NCBI GenBank assembly: GCA_900319625.1
Contig: ONPD01000006.1
Coordinates: 111,140 to 175,139 of the forward strand
DNA: 64,000 nucleotides
From: an uncultured Treponema sp.
GTDB taxonomy: Bacteria > Spirochaetota > Spirochaetia > Treponematales > Treponemataceae
Direction: 5' to 3'
Positions 16,140 through 24,899 of this stretch are shown piece by piece. The translations under genes and the position numbers were made by a program. The notes beneath the pieces are model-generated. The model ran no database searches. It saw nothing but the letters and a program-made list of their open reading frames with translations, and was not told where the DNA came from. Position 1 is the stretch's first letter. Each line of letters opens with the position of its first letter.

Positions 16140-17660
16140 CTAGTTTTCAGTAGCAATACGCATGATTTTTTCCTGCGTAGCTTCTTCACCACTCATTTCA
16201 CCGGCAATAACGCCGCCAGATACAACACAGATTCTGTCACTCATACCAAGAACTTCAGGCAATTCTGAAGAAATCATAATGATTGCCATACCCTGCTCTA
16301 CCAGCTGATTCATAAGTGTGTAAATCTCATACTTGGCACCAACATCGATACCGCGTGTAGGTTCATCAAGGATAAGAACTTCAGGACGAGTCATCATCCA
16401 TTTAGCCAAAGCAACCTTCTGCTGGTTACCACCAGAAAGATTGTTTACCTTTGTATCAATAGAAGGTGTCTTAACCTTAAGGTTCTTTACGTATTCAGAA
16501 CTGACTACGATTTCCTTGTTTTTATCTACAACACCATTCTTTACAAGCTGACGGAGTGAAGCGATTGTAATATTCTGCTTTACATCCTGCTGGAGCAAGA
16601 GTCCGTTACCCTTACGGTCTTCAGAAACGTATCCGATTCCGTCTGCAATAGCATCTGCCGGGTGCTTGTAATGAACTTCCTTTCCATTGTGGAAGGCTTT
16701 TCCGTCAACCTTGTATTTGCGAGGGTTTCCGAACAAGCTCAAAGCAAACTCTGTTCGTCCACATCCCATAAGACCTGCAAGGCCAAGGATTTCGCCCTTA
16801 CGAACTGTAAGGTTAAGGCCTTTCAAAAGCTGACGAGATACGGCATAGTCATAAACCTGCCAGTCTTTTACCTCAAGGGCAACATCACCGATATTGCGGT
16901 GCTCTCGTTTTGGATAAATGTTAGTAAGCTCTCGACCTACCATGTATTTAATAATCTGCTCTTCATTGATTTCATCTTTTTCAAGCTGAGCAACAGTTTT
17001 ACCGTCACGCAATACAGTTACGCGATCAGCAATTGCGGTTACTTCCTTAAGCTTGTGCGAAATCATAATACTTGTTACACCCTGTTTTTTTAGTGTAACA
17101 ATAAGATTAAGCAGGTTTTCACTGTCATTTTCATTCAAAGAAGATGTAGGCTCATCAAGAATAAGAATACGTACGTTCTTACTCAAAGCCTTAGCAATTT
17201 CTACAAGCTGCTGTTTACCAGTTCCAAGATCCTTAATCTTTGTACTTGGGTCAACATCAAGCCCAACTCTTTCGAGCTGTTTTTTTGCCTGGATAATTGT
17301 TTCGTTCCAGTTGATAGTTCCATTTTTGTTCCGGATTTCGTGTCCAAGATAAATATTCTCGTAAACAGACAATTCAGGAATCAATGCAAGTTCCTGATAA
17401 ATAATAGCAAGTCCTGCTTTTTCACTGTCTTTGATTGTTTTGTACTCTTGAACTGCTCCATCGATGCGGATTTCTCCCTTGTATGTTCCGAAAGGATATA
17501 CACCGGAAAGAACCTTCATCAAAGTTGATTTACCAGCACCATTTTCACCACAGATGAAAAGGATTTCTGATTCTTCAGCTTTAAATGTTACATCATCAAG
17601 AGCCTTAACTCCGGGGAATGTTTTTGTAATATGAGCCATTTCAAGAATTGTCTTGCCCAT
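16140..17660 (-). CDS. gguA: Sugar ABC transporter ATPase, duplicated (GguA/XylG type)
   Basis: This 506-residue protein has two fused ABC domains, the hallmark of CUT2 sugar importers. The first (about 1-245) has the Walker A GENGAGKST, the signature-like LGTGKQQLVEIAKAL and the Walker B LILDEPTSSL. The second (about 255-500) has a degenerate P-loop region GLMGCGRTE, a clear signature NLSGGNQQKVALAKW and the Walker B LILDEPTRGIDVG. The asymmetry is normal in the family. It energises uptake by the neighbouring permease and binding protein. The ATG is preceded by a GGGGGT stretch that can serve as Shine-Dalgarno. Confidence 0.92.
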   Translation of the reverse strand: MGKTILEMAHITKTFPGVKALDDVTFKAEESEILFICGENGAGKSTLMKVLSGVYPFGTYKGEIRIDGAVQEYKTIKDSEKAGLAIIYQELALIPELSVYENIYLGHEIRNKNGTINWNETIIQAKKQLERVGLDVDPSTKIKDLGTGKQQLVEIAKALSKNVRILILDEPTSSLNENDSENLLNLIVTLKKQGVTSIMISHKLKEVTAIADRVTVLRDGKTVAQLEKDEINEEQIIKYMVGRELTNIYPKREHRNIGDVALEVKDWQVYDYAVSRQLLKGLNLTVRKGEILGLAGLMGCGRTEFALSLFGNPRKYKVDGKAFHNGKEVHYKHPADAIADGIGYVSEDRKGNGLLLQQDVKQNITIASLRQLVKNGVVDKNKEIVVSSEYVKNLKVKTPSIDTKVNNLSGGNQQKVALAKWMMTRPEVLILDEPTRGIDVGAKYEIYTLMNQLVEQGMAIIMISSELPEVLGMSDRICVVSGGVIAGEMSGEEATQEKIMRIATEN

Positions 17661-17696
17661 TTTTAATTTACCCCCATTATTCAGTTAGTAAGATTG

Positions 17697-17844
17697 GCTG
17701 GATTTCCAGCATTTCAAGCAATTTGGAAATGCCAGCCGGCATTTCCTTCATGCACGTCTATATATATTTTTAATTGTCTTATTAATTTATTTTATAATCT
17801 GTTATTAAATACTTTCTTAATACAGGGCAGCCTTACGGCCACCC
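17697..17844 (-). repeat. Three hairpins between binding-protein and ATPase genes
   Basis: In the 207-base spacer the transcript can form three stems. GGGTGGCC/GGCTGCCC with a GTAA tetraloop spans 17844-17825, a perfect nine-pair GGAAATGCC/GGCATTTCC stem spans 17746-17725, and GCTGG/CCAGC with an AAAT loop spans 17710-17697. No long T-run follows. This fits an mRNA-stability and partial-termination region that yields more binding protein than ATPase/permease. Confidence 0.65.
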
Positions 17845-17867
17845 TTATTTTCTAACTTAAGATAAAG

Positions 17868-18926
17868 TTATTTTACGATATCAACGTTAGATTTTGTGAT
17901 AACTGTAACTTCAGCCTGGATAGCAGGAACGTCGATTTTTCCGTTCTTGTAGCTTGCTGATGTAACTGGTTTTTTACCACTGATAAGCTGCATAGCCAAA
18001 TCTACAGAAGCCTTAGCCAATACAGATGTGTTCTTCCATACAGTCATTGTCTGTTTTCCATCGCGGATGTACTGGAGAGAAGCTTTTTCAGCATCCTGAC
18101 CTGTGATTACGTATGATTTAACAGCCGGGTCTTTTGCGAACTCGTCAGCGATTGCACGAGCAGTACCATCATTTGGAGCGAGGATAGAAACATCACCCTT
18201 GTCAGCAGCCTTAGCAACTGTCAAGTTATCAGCAGCCTTTCTCTTAGCAACATCGAAGTTCCAGTCTGTTGTTACCTGGTTGATGATGTCAGAAAGTTCA
18301 GCACGTGAAAGTGATTTCTTTGAAGAAAGAGCCTTAGCTTTGTCAGAGTTCTTGATTTCGAATGTTCCGTCAGCAATTTTTGGCTGAAGAACTGACCAAG
18401 CACCTTCGAAGAAGATGAATGCGTTGTTGTCTGATGCAGCACCTGCATAGAGGTACAATGGGTTTCCTTTCTTTGATTTGTCTTTGAGGTTGTCGATAAG
18501 GAACTGTCCCTGAGCAACACCTACAGCAAAGCTGTCGAATGTAACATAGTAGTCAACAGCGTTTGTATCAGTGATAAGACGGTCATAAGAAATAACCTTT
18601 ACTTTATCTTTGCGAGCAGCTTCAGCAGCAGCAGCGGCAGCAGCACCGTCCTGAGGACAAATGATAAGAACTTTGATTCCCTTTGTAAGAAGAGCTTCAA
18701 CGTTCTGTTTTTCTTTGTTTGAATCTCCCTGAGAGAACAATACTTCTACAGAAGCATTACCTTTAAGAAGGTTTGTGAATGATGTTTCATCCTGAATCCA
18801 GCGTGGTTCATCTTTTGTTGGAAGAACGATACCTACTTCTGTCTTAGCTTTCTTTGCAGCGAAAGCTGAAGAAGATACTGCAGCGAATGCACAAGCTGCA
18901 AGTACAACTTTTGTAATTTTTTTCAT
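17868..18926 (-). CDS. chvE: Periplasmic sugar-binding protein (ChvE/XylF type)
   Basis: This 352-residue secreted protein captures monosaccharide for the GguAB-type transporter. The signal peptide (MKKITKVVLAACAFAAVSSS, cut near AFA-AKK) is followed by a type I periplasmic-binding fold. Recognisable blocks are VGIVLPTKDEPRW, VLIICPQDG, KVISYDRLITDTNAVDYYVTFDS, GAASDNNAFIFFEGA and ITGQDAE. The blocks match ChvE/MglB/XylF-like proteins, so the ligand is likely one or more of xylose, glucose, galactose or arabinose; I cannot choose. A strong AAAGGAG lies seven bases before the ATG. It is the first gene of the operon. Confidence 0.9.
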   Translation of the reverse strand: MKKITKVVLAACAFAAVSSSAFAAKKAKTEVGIVLPTKDEPRWIQDETSFTNLLKGNASVEVLFSQGDSNKEKQNVEALLTKGIKVLIICPQDGAAAAAAAEAARKDKVKVISYDRLITDTNAVDYYVTFDSFAVGVAQGQFLIDNLKDKSKKGNPLYLYAGAASDNNAFIFFEGAWSVLQPKIADGTFEIKNSDKAKALSSKKSLSRAELSDIINQVTTDWNFDVAKRKAADNLTVAKAADKGDVSILAPNDGTARAIADEFAKDPAVKSYVITGQDAEKASLQYIRDGKQTMTVWKNTSVLAKASVDLAMQLISGKKPVTSASYKNGKIDVPAIQAEVTVITKSNVDIVK

Positions 18927-18969
18927 AAAAAACTCCTTTCCGCCTCCTAAGCGGTGTTTTTTTTGTTTT

Positions 18970-19002
18970 GAAACATTTTTGTTTCTTATTGACTTCAGTA
19001 TA
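18970..19002 (-). promoter_or_regulatory. chvE promoter -10 and candidate operator
   Basis: Minus strand -10 TATACT at 19002-18997; no good -35 is seen at 16-18 bases, suggesting activator dependence. Just downstream, a perfect GAAACA-TTTT-TGTTTC inverted repeat (18970-18985) overlaps the start of the transcript and could bind a repressor or catabolite regulator. Confidence 0.5.
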
Positions 19003-19141
19003 AAATATTACGGCATTAAATTTTCATCGATTTTCTAGACAATATTAGTTTCTTACGCATTTTTTCGAATTTCACAGCCGATTTTTTTGTCATTTTTTAG
19101 GATTTTTTTGTTGTGCAAGATTTTTATGTGCTAATTTGTGC

Positions 19142-19147
19142 TATACT
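19142..19147 (+). promoter_or_regulatory. -10 element of leaderless folP promoter
   Basis: TATACT ends six bases before the folP ATG at 19154, so the predicted first transcribed base is the start codon. No clear -35 at 16-18 bases and no Shine-Dalgarno. Confidence 0.55.
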
Positions 19148-19153
19148 CCTCTT

Positions 19154-19969
19154 ATGATTGAACTGAAACTTGCAAGTAAAACTATTAAAAGTGACCTGCC
19201 CGCCTTTATAATGGGAATAGTAAACGCAACTCCTGATTCATTTTTCAGCGGTAGCCGCGGAGGAATTGAACGCGCATTACAATTAATAGAAGAAGGCGCA
19301 GACCTCCTTGACCTGGGGGCCGAGTCTACCCGGCCGGGAAGCGAATACGTAAGTGAAGAAGAAGAAATCCGCCGCCTTATCCCCCTTATCAAAGAAATCA
19401 GAAAGCATAGCGACATCCCGCTCTCTATAGATACAAGAAAAGCTGCCGTTTTTAAGGCCGCCGTAGAAGCCGGGGCCGACATTCTAAACGACATAAGCGC
19501 CCTGGAAGATGAGCCTGAACTTGCAGACTTTTGTGCAGAAAATAAACTCCCCGTAATTCTTATGCATAAAAGGGGAAATCCAGGCACGATGCAGAAAAAC
19601 ACCGAATACAAGGACTGCTTTTCAGAAGTAAACGACTACCTCAGCCGCCGCGCTGACTTTGTCCTGTCAAAAGGAATTGCGCCAGAAAAAATCATTCTTG
19701 ACCCGGGAATCGGCTTTGGAAAAAACGCAGCTGACAATTTCCAGCTTATCCGCCGCTGCGGAGAGCTTTGCAATGGAAAATATAAGGTTCTTATGGCCCT
19801 GTCCCGAAAGACCTGCCTTGGAGAAGCCACCGGCCGTCCGGTAGAAGAACGCCTTGCCGGCACTCTTGCAGCAGACCTTCTTGCCGTTCAAAAAGGAGCC
19901 TTTATGATCCGCGTTCACGATGTAAAAGAAGCTGTCGACACTATGAAAGTACTTAAGGAACTTCAATGA
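19154..19969 (+). CDS. folP: Dihydropteroate synthase
   Basis: FolP condenses 6-hydroxymethyl-dihydropterin diphosphate with p-aminobenzoate in folate synthesis and is the sulfonamide target. The 271-residue product shows GIVNATPDSFFSGSR, DLGAESTRPGS (both DHPS signatures), SIDTRKAAV, NDISAL, LMHKRGNPGTMQ, ILDPGIGFGK and the C-terminal IRVHDVKEAVD. The ATG at 19154 is chosen over 19136 because it follows the -10 element and fits the family length. Its stop overlaps the next start (ATGA), linking it to the 5-formyl-THF cyclo-ligase, another folate enzyme. Confidence 0.95.
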   Translation: MIELKLASKTIKSDLPAFIMGIVNATPDSFFSGSRGGIERALQLIEEGADLLDLGAESTRPGSEYVSEEEEIRRLIPLIKEIRKHSDIPLSIDTRKAAVFKAAVEAGADILNDISALEDEPELADFCAENKLPVILMHKRGNPGTMQKNTEYKDCFSEVNDYLSRRADFVLSKGIAPEKIILDPGIGFGKNAADNFQLIRRCGELCNGKYKVLMALSRKTCLGEATGRPVEERLAGTLAADLLAVQKGAFMIRVHDVKEAVDTMKVLKELQ

Positions 19970-20532
19970 CAAAAAAAGAACTTCGTTCCTATATAAAAAG
20001 TATTATTCCCTCAAACCCGGAAAAAATAAAGACAGAATCTGTGCGCATCTGCAATAAAATCCTTCAATGCCACCAGTATCTTTCTGCCCCGCTTGTTCTC
20101 TGCTATATGGCTATGGATGATGAAGTTAATTTGGAAAAAGTGATGATTGATGCCATTAGCCGCAAAAAGTCCATCGGCTTACCCCGAATAATGACACAAA
20201 GCGGTCTTATGAACTTTTACTATGTGGATGCCCAGACTCCACTGAAAGCGGAAGATACCTACGGCATAAGAGAGCCGGAGGCAAAAGACGAAAATCTAAT
20301 AAGCCCTGACTCACTCCCTGACGGCACATTAATCCTCGTGCCGGGCCGGGCCTTCACAAAAGATGGCTGCCGCCTTGGCCGCGGAAAAGGCTTCTACGAC
20401 CGCTGGCTTTCAAAAATCCCGCTGGACAAAAAAAATCGCCTCCACCTGGCAGGAATCTGCTTTCTGCAGCAAATTGTAGAAAGCATCCCCTGCGATGAAG
20501 ACGACATTATGATGAACAGCGTCTTTTACTAG
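19966..20532 (+). CDS. 5-formyltetrahydrofolate cyclo-ligase
   Basis: This enzyme uses ATP to convert 5-formyl-THF to 5,10-methenyl-THF, salvaging folate. The 188-residue product has the N-terminal KKELRSYIKSII basic segment, a central EPEAKDENLISPDS loop and the diagnostic phosphate/folate-binding block LVPGRAFTKDGCRLGRGKGF followed by YDRWL. Length matches the family. It is coupled to folP by a four-base overlap. The gene converges with the downstream OmpA-type gene, leaving 15 bases between stops. Confidence 0.92.
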   Translation: MTKKELRSYIKSIIPSNPEKIKTESVRICNKILQCHQYLSAPLVLCYMAMDDEVNLEKVMIDAISRKKSIGLPRIMTQSGLMNFYYVDAQTPLKAEDTYGIREPEAKDENLISPDSLPDGTLILVPGRAFTKDGCRLGRGKGFYDRWLSKIPLDKKNRLHLAGICFLQQIVESIPCDEDDIMMNSVFY

Positions 20533-20547
20533 ACGCCATCTCCGAAA

Positions 20548-23500
20548 TTATTTAACCAGAATGAACTCTACGCGGCGGTTCTTCCAGTTGTTGTCCTTAT
20601 CCTTTGGATTAACAACAGGCTTTGTACCACCCATACCTTCTGTAGAAACGTTAGAACCGCTTACACCCTTCTTTACAAGGTATGTACGGATAGCGTCAGC
20701 ACGTTCCTTTGAAAGTGGCTGAGAAGCACGTCCCCACTGGTTCATATTATCAACAGTTTCTTCTTCAGGATTGTCTGTTACCTTGTTAGCGTGACCAACA
20801 ACAGTAACCTTGTAATCCTTGAATTTCTTGAGGATTTCTGCGATACGGTTCAAAATCTTAATGTTGTTGTCTACCTTATCTTTTGCAAGCTTAGCATTTG
20901 CAGTCTGGAAGTTTGCGGCATCACTCTCAAAGATAATAGAAGGAACTGCCATCTTAAGAACGTTACCGTCGCGGATAACAAGAACATCAATAGAAATCTG
21001 ACCTGTTACAGTATTTGTCATGCCAAGGTTATCAGTTACAGTAAATTCGTAAGGATAATCCATAGCAGACTGAACGCGTTCTGCACGACCAGCCGCATCC
21101 TTCTGAACGTTACTCAAACCGTCCCAGATAAGGCGTTCTGTAATTGCATTTTTACCATTCTGAATCCAGAAGTTCTTTCCTTTTGGATCTTTGATTGTAA
21201 AGCTCCAGTTCTTAACCTGTGCCTTTGTAGCGCAAGAAAGCTTGATGAAGAGATCATCATCTGTACCGTCGTTATCAGGGCTGAAGTATTCAGGAGCTGT
21301 CTGAACCTTAAGCTGAGGTGGAGTTGCTGTACATACAAATGGAGAAGAAACTGTACTTACCTTGTTACCCTTTTCGTATTCAACATCAAGAGTTCCTGTA
21401 AAGGTTCCTTCGCAGGCATTTCCGGCAGCGTCAGCACCATTCCAGTTGATAACTGCAGGAACATTTGCGCTGTCCTTTTCAGAAAGGGCATAAACGCTTG
21501 TTCCGTCTTCTTTTCTTACGTTGAAGCTCCAACTCTTAATTCCGTCAGGAACTGAAAGAGTAATTTCGAACTTCTGAGAATCGAATTTTGCGTCTCCGTT
21601 TGGAGAGATTCCTTCAAGGTCAGCTGTCAGGTAAGCCTTTGTTTCACGGCTATCAAGTGTGAGACCTGCAATTGTTGATGTGAAGCTGTTTCCGGCATCA
21701 TCAGTTGAAGAGAATACAATAGAATAAATTCCGTCAGCGGCTGTGTTTCCGCTCTGATCAGAACCATCCCATGTAATAGAAGAAGTTGTTCCGTTCCAGG
21801 TATAAGTTTTTACAACTTCATTTTTAGAATTGCGAACTTCTGCAGTCCAGAGCTTTTCAGAAGAGCACTCCTTGATTGCTACAGGCATTGTATCCTTGTT
21901 TTTGTCTCCATCAGGAGAGAAGAACTTGTAAGAAGTTTCAGCAGCAAGGTAAGGAGCTACAGTATCAATCTCAAAGGCCTGAGTTGAAGCAGATGCTACA
22001 GAACCGTTTGAAGCCTCAAGTGTAAGCTGGGCAAAATAAGTTCCGTCAGGGCAAAGCTCTTTAGAATCAGATTTTCCGTCCCATACAAATTTTTCTGGAA
22101 GGGAATTTGCGCCGTTTACAGTATAAACTGAAGCACCAGACTTATCCTTTACAGTCAAAGTATAAGATTTGATTTCTTTTGTCTGAGTAAGGGGATTAAA
22201 GGTAATTGTCTTCTTTTTGCTGTTTCCGTCCGGTTTTGGAGAGAAAGCTGTATCAGACATAGCAAGAAGAAGCTGAGCTTCTGTTGTATCAAAGTTTACA
22301 GTTTCAGAAGCGTTTCCGCCGCCCAGGTTTCCTGCAAGGTCAACAGCAGTCATTACCATAAGGTATTCGCCCTTGTCTGCAATCTGTCCGTTATCATTAA
22401 TACCGTTCCAGGTTACTGATTCAGGAGGGAAAGCCCCGAAATCAATAGCGCGTACAACTTCGTTTGTCTTTGCATTCTTGATTTCTGCATGCCAGTTCTG
22501 AACAGGAGCTGAATATTCAGCTGAAGGAGCAATAGTAACGGCAAAAGTAACAGAATCTTTTGAGCCGGCACCAAAGGTCTTTTCTGAAGGCTTGATGCGG
22601 GCAGCAGGTTTTTCTGTATCAAGAACAACATAAGGTGAATAAATTGTTGTTGGAACATAACCGTTCAGATATTTTGCTGTAATATTTGCACGGTATTCAC
22701 CGTCTTTAAGCTGTTTTCCGGCATTATCCTTACCATCAAATACGATTTCTGAAGGTGGAACTGAACCTGTGTTAGACTGATTGTAAACACGAACAGCCTT
22801 TCCAGCCTTATCTTCAACTGTAAGAGCCCATTCAACAAGCTTGTTGCCTGATTTTTCTTCAGGAACAGGAATAGTGATGTCAAACTTTACATCCTTGCAG
22901 GTGCTGTCTGTACTTGGTGAGAAGTAGCGTGAAGAAGCAAGGTAAATGTTTGTTGCAGGCTTTTCAGCAGAATAAATGATATTTGAAATACCAGTTTTTG
23001 CAGCCTTGTTTCCGGCGCGGTCAGTTGCTGTAATGTCGTATGAATAAACACCGTCAGGAAGCTGGGCATCAAGGTCATCAGTTCCCTTCCAGCTGAATTC
23101 CAGAGGTTCAGAATTTTTCCATTCATAAGTGCGGACAGTTTTTCCGTCTGCAGAAAGGAAGGTTCCAACCCACAAATCTTCTTTTGAACCAGACTGGCGA
23201 ACCTTGAATGAAGATTTTGCACCTTCACCGAAGATTTTGTCTGCGGTCTGGGCAATTTCTACCTCAGGAGGCACTGTATCAATTACAACCTTGAAGTCCT
23301 TTGTCTGGCCTTTATTTCCGTTGTCATCAGTTGCGGTAACATAATAGTAATAGGTTCCGTCAGGAGCTAATTCACCATTATTCATAGTTCCGTTCCAGGT
23401 AACTGAAGAAGGAATTTCAACTCCGTGTTTTGGAGTAATAAGCTGTTTGAAGAAGGTCTTAAAGCCAAGTTTTTCAGGTAAAGAAACCTTGTTTTCAATT

Positions 23501-23700
23501 GTGCGGACTACGTTTTTATTTTCGTCCATGATTACAAGGCTCCAGCCCTGAACGTAACGTTTATCAGAAATGCGCAGAGGAATCTCAAGGGCATCCTGAA
23601 CGCCATCGTTATTAGGTGAAATATAGCGGGTTTTTGCAAACGCGCATACTGGAATCATCAAGGCTAATAATGCGATTTTTACAGATTTCATTTTTCTCAT
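20548..23700 (-). CDS. Large exported Ig-repeat protein with C-terminal OmpA domain
   Basis: The 1050-residue product has a signal peptide (about 1-22, VCAFA) and about eight modules of about 110 residues. Most modules open with a calcium-loop-like SPxxDG/SPDGD motif (for example YISPNNDGVQD, FFSPDGDKNKD, GISPNGDAKFD, EYFSPDNDGTDDD) and end with a FlgD-like Ig pattern WNGxxxxGxxxxDGTY..ATD..GN. The last ~120 residues form an OmpA/MotB peptidoglycan-binding domain (VVGHANK, LSKERADAIRTYLVKKG, NRRVEF). It is probably a periplasmic or outer-membrane structural protein tying a surface assembly to peptidoglycan. It follows the barrel gene by nine bases with a GGGGGA Shine-Dalgarno. Confidence 0.85.
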   Translation of the reverse strand: MRKMKSVKIALLALMIPVCAFAKTRYISPNNDGVQDALEIPLRISDKRYVQGWSLVIMDENKNVVRTIENKVSLPEKLGFKTFFKQLITPKHGVEIPSSVTWNGTMNNGELAPDGTYYYYVTATDDNGNKGQTKDFKVVIDTVPPEVEIAQTADKIFGEGAKSSFKVRQSGSKEDLWVGTFLSADGKTVRTYEWKNSEPLEFSWKGTDDLDAQLPDGVYSYDITATDRAGNKAAKTGISNIIYSAEKPATNIYLASSRYFSPSTDSTCKDVKFDITIPVPEEKSGNKLVEWALTVEDKAGKAVRVYNQSNTGSVPPSEIVFDGKDNAGKQLKDGEYRANITAKYLNGYVPTTIYSPYVVLDTEKPAARIKPSEKTFGAGSKDSVTFAVTIAPSAEYSAPVQNWHAEIKNAKTNEVVRAIDFGAFPPESVTWNGINDNGQIADKGEYLMVMTAVDLAGNLGGGNASETVNFDTTEAQLLLAMSDTAFSPKPDGNSKKKTITFNPLTQTKEIKSYTLTVKDKSGASVYTVNGANSLPEKFVWDGKSDSKELCPDGTYFAQLTLEASNGSVASASTQAFEIDTVAPYLAAETSYKFFSPDGDKNKDTMPVAIKECSSEKLWTAEVRNSKNEVVKTYTWNGTTSSITWDGSDQSGNTAADGIYSIVFSSTDDAGNSFTSTIAGLTLDSRETKAYLTADLEGISPNGDAKFDSQKFEITLSVPDGIKSWSFNVRKEDGTSVYALSEKDSANVPAVINWNGADAAGNACEGTFTGTLDVEYEKGNKVSTVSSPFVCTATPPQLKVQTAPEYFSPDNDGTDDDLFIKLSCATKAQVKNWSFTIKDPKGKNFWIQNGKNAITERLIWDGLSNVQKDAAGRAERVQSAMDYPYEFTVTDNLGMTNTVTGQISIDVLVIRDGNVLKMAVPSIIFESDAANFQTANAKLAKDKVDNNIKILNRIAEILKKFKDYKVTVVGHANKVTDNPEEETVDNMNQWGRASQPLSKERADAIRTYLVKKGVSGSNVSTEGMGGTKPVVNPKDKDNNWKNRRVEFILVK

Positions 23701-23709
23701 GCTGTCCCC

Positions 23710-24765
23710 CTACTCATCATCCTCTTCGTCATCAGGCCAAACCTTAATAACAGGAGGTGTCTTGTCTTTCATACCAAGATTGATGTCGAGATTTGCAGAA
23801 ACTGCGTGAACTGAAGAATCAAGATTCTTGTAAACTGCGGAAGCAATCATTTCACTTTCGCTCCAGCCGTTTCTTTCAAGGTACTGATTGTTTTTTACAC
23901 TGAAGTTGAATTTGAAGAAGGCACCAATGCCGGCAGAAAATCCGCCGTTATGGGCTTCAGCCATTTCATAGCAGTTGATTGAAAGAGGAAGTGTGAAGTA
24001 AAGCATTTCTTTTACGGCAAATTTTGGAGTGATATCAAAAATTGCATTCTGGAAAGAAGGAACTGTTACGTCAATAGAAGCCCCAAAGTCAATTGTGTCA
24101 TTTTTAAGGAAAGTTGCAGATGCACCAGCCTTAAGGGTTGCAAGAGAAGGCCAGGCAGTTACGCCAGAGCTCCATTTTGCACCCGGAATGTCATTTTTGT
24201 AGTATTTACCAAGGTTGATTACAGAAGCACCAACGCTGAAATCCTTCATAAAGGCAAGAGGTCCGAAGTCGTAAACAAAGCCAAGGCCTGCACCGATAGC
24301 AATGTCAGAGCCGGCACCCCAGGCAAAACCAACATCAGCATTTGCGCCTACAGAAAGTTTTGGTGTGATTTCCTTTGAAAGGCCGGCCTTGAAGTTCAAA
24401 CTGTCTTTCAGGAAGGGGCACATAACTCCGTTCACAATACCGGAAAAGTTAAACATCTTGAATGGAATGAGGATTCCACCCTGGAAGGCATTTCCATAAT
24501 CTGAATCCGATGGATCATAAGTGATGAGGGCTGTATATCCCGCATTAAGACTTACACGCTGAGCCTGGGCGGTAAGAGCCGGATTTACAACAATTGAATC
24601 TGGACCGCAGCCTAATGTTCCACCTCCGGCTACGGAGTTCTGTCCTGAGAGATTTCTTGTACTTGAAAGTGCATAGAGATTTTCAGAAAGAACAGGAGGG
24701 TTGTAAGCACTTGCCGATGAAAGAATCAGGGCAAATGCAGCAATTGCAATACCAATTTTTTTCAT
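23710..24765 (-). CDS. Outer-membrane beta-barrel protein, PorV/UPF0164-like
   Basis: This 351-residue protein begins with a signal peptide (MKKIGIAIAAFALILSSASA). It contains alternating hydrophobic strands of barrel type, with the early motif VVNPALTAQAQRVSLNAGYT (NPA motif followed by a strand) that recalls the PorV/UPF0164/FadL-like barrels of spirochaetes. It ends in an acidic tail (DDEEDDE) rather than the usual aromatic C-terminal strand. The ATG at 24765 is preceded by GGGAG. Co-transcription with the OmpA/Ig-repeat protein suggests a shared envelope complex. Family placement is from pattern only. Confidence 0.7.
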   Translation of the reverse strand: MKKIGIAIAAFALILSSASAYNPPVLSENLYALSSTRNLSGQNSVAGGGTLGCGPDSIVVNPALTAQAQRVSLNAGYTALITYDPSDSDYGNAFQGGILIPFKMFNFSGIVNGVMCPFLKDSLNFKAGLSKEITPKLSVGANADVGFAWGAGSDIAIGAGLGFVYDFGPLAFMKDFSVGASVINLGKYYKNDIPGAKWSSGVTAWPSLATLKAGASATFLKNDTIDFGASIDVTVPSFQNAIFDITPKFAVKEMLYFTLPLSINCYEMAEAHNGGFSAGIGAFFKFNFSVKNNQYLERNGWSESEMIASAVYKNLDSSVHAVSANLDINLGMKDKTPPVIKVWPDDEEDDE

Positions 24766-24805
24766 TACATTTTCTCCCAATTTTATGATAAAAAAATTTG
24801 TAATA

Positions 24806-24834
24806 ATTATACTATAAAATAGTAAAAAGGTAAA
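24806..24834 (-). promoter_or_regulatory. Promoter of the barrel/OmpA operon
   Basis: Minus strand: TTTACC (24834-24829), 17-base spacer, TATAAT (24811-24806). The leader is about 35 bases and contains a GGGAG Shine-Dalgarno. Confidence 0.65.
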
Positions 24835-24862
24835 AGACTTAAAAAATGATAAACTTATAAAC

Positions 24863-24891
24863 TTGAAATATCACTTTTTTTCTCTTATTAT
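24863..24891 (+). promoter_or_regulatory. Leaderless promoter of the 519-residue unknown gene
   Basis: TTGAAA at 24863-24868, 17-base spacer, TATTAT at 24886-24891; the ATG is at 24900. A second -10 choice, TATATT, ends at 24894. No Shine-Dalgarno. Confidence 0.65.
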
Positions 24892-24899
24892 ATTTAACT

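Noticed and set aside
20791..21555. 254-codon plus-strand frame opposite the OmpA/Ig gene
   Set aside because: Antisense shadow with no start signals; the opposite frame has repeated recognisable modules.
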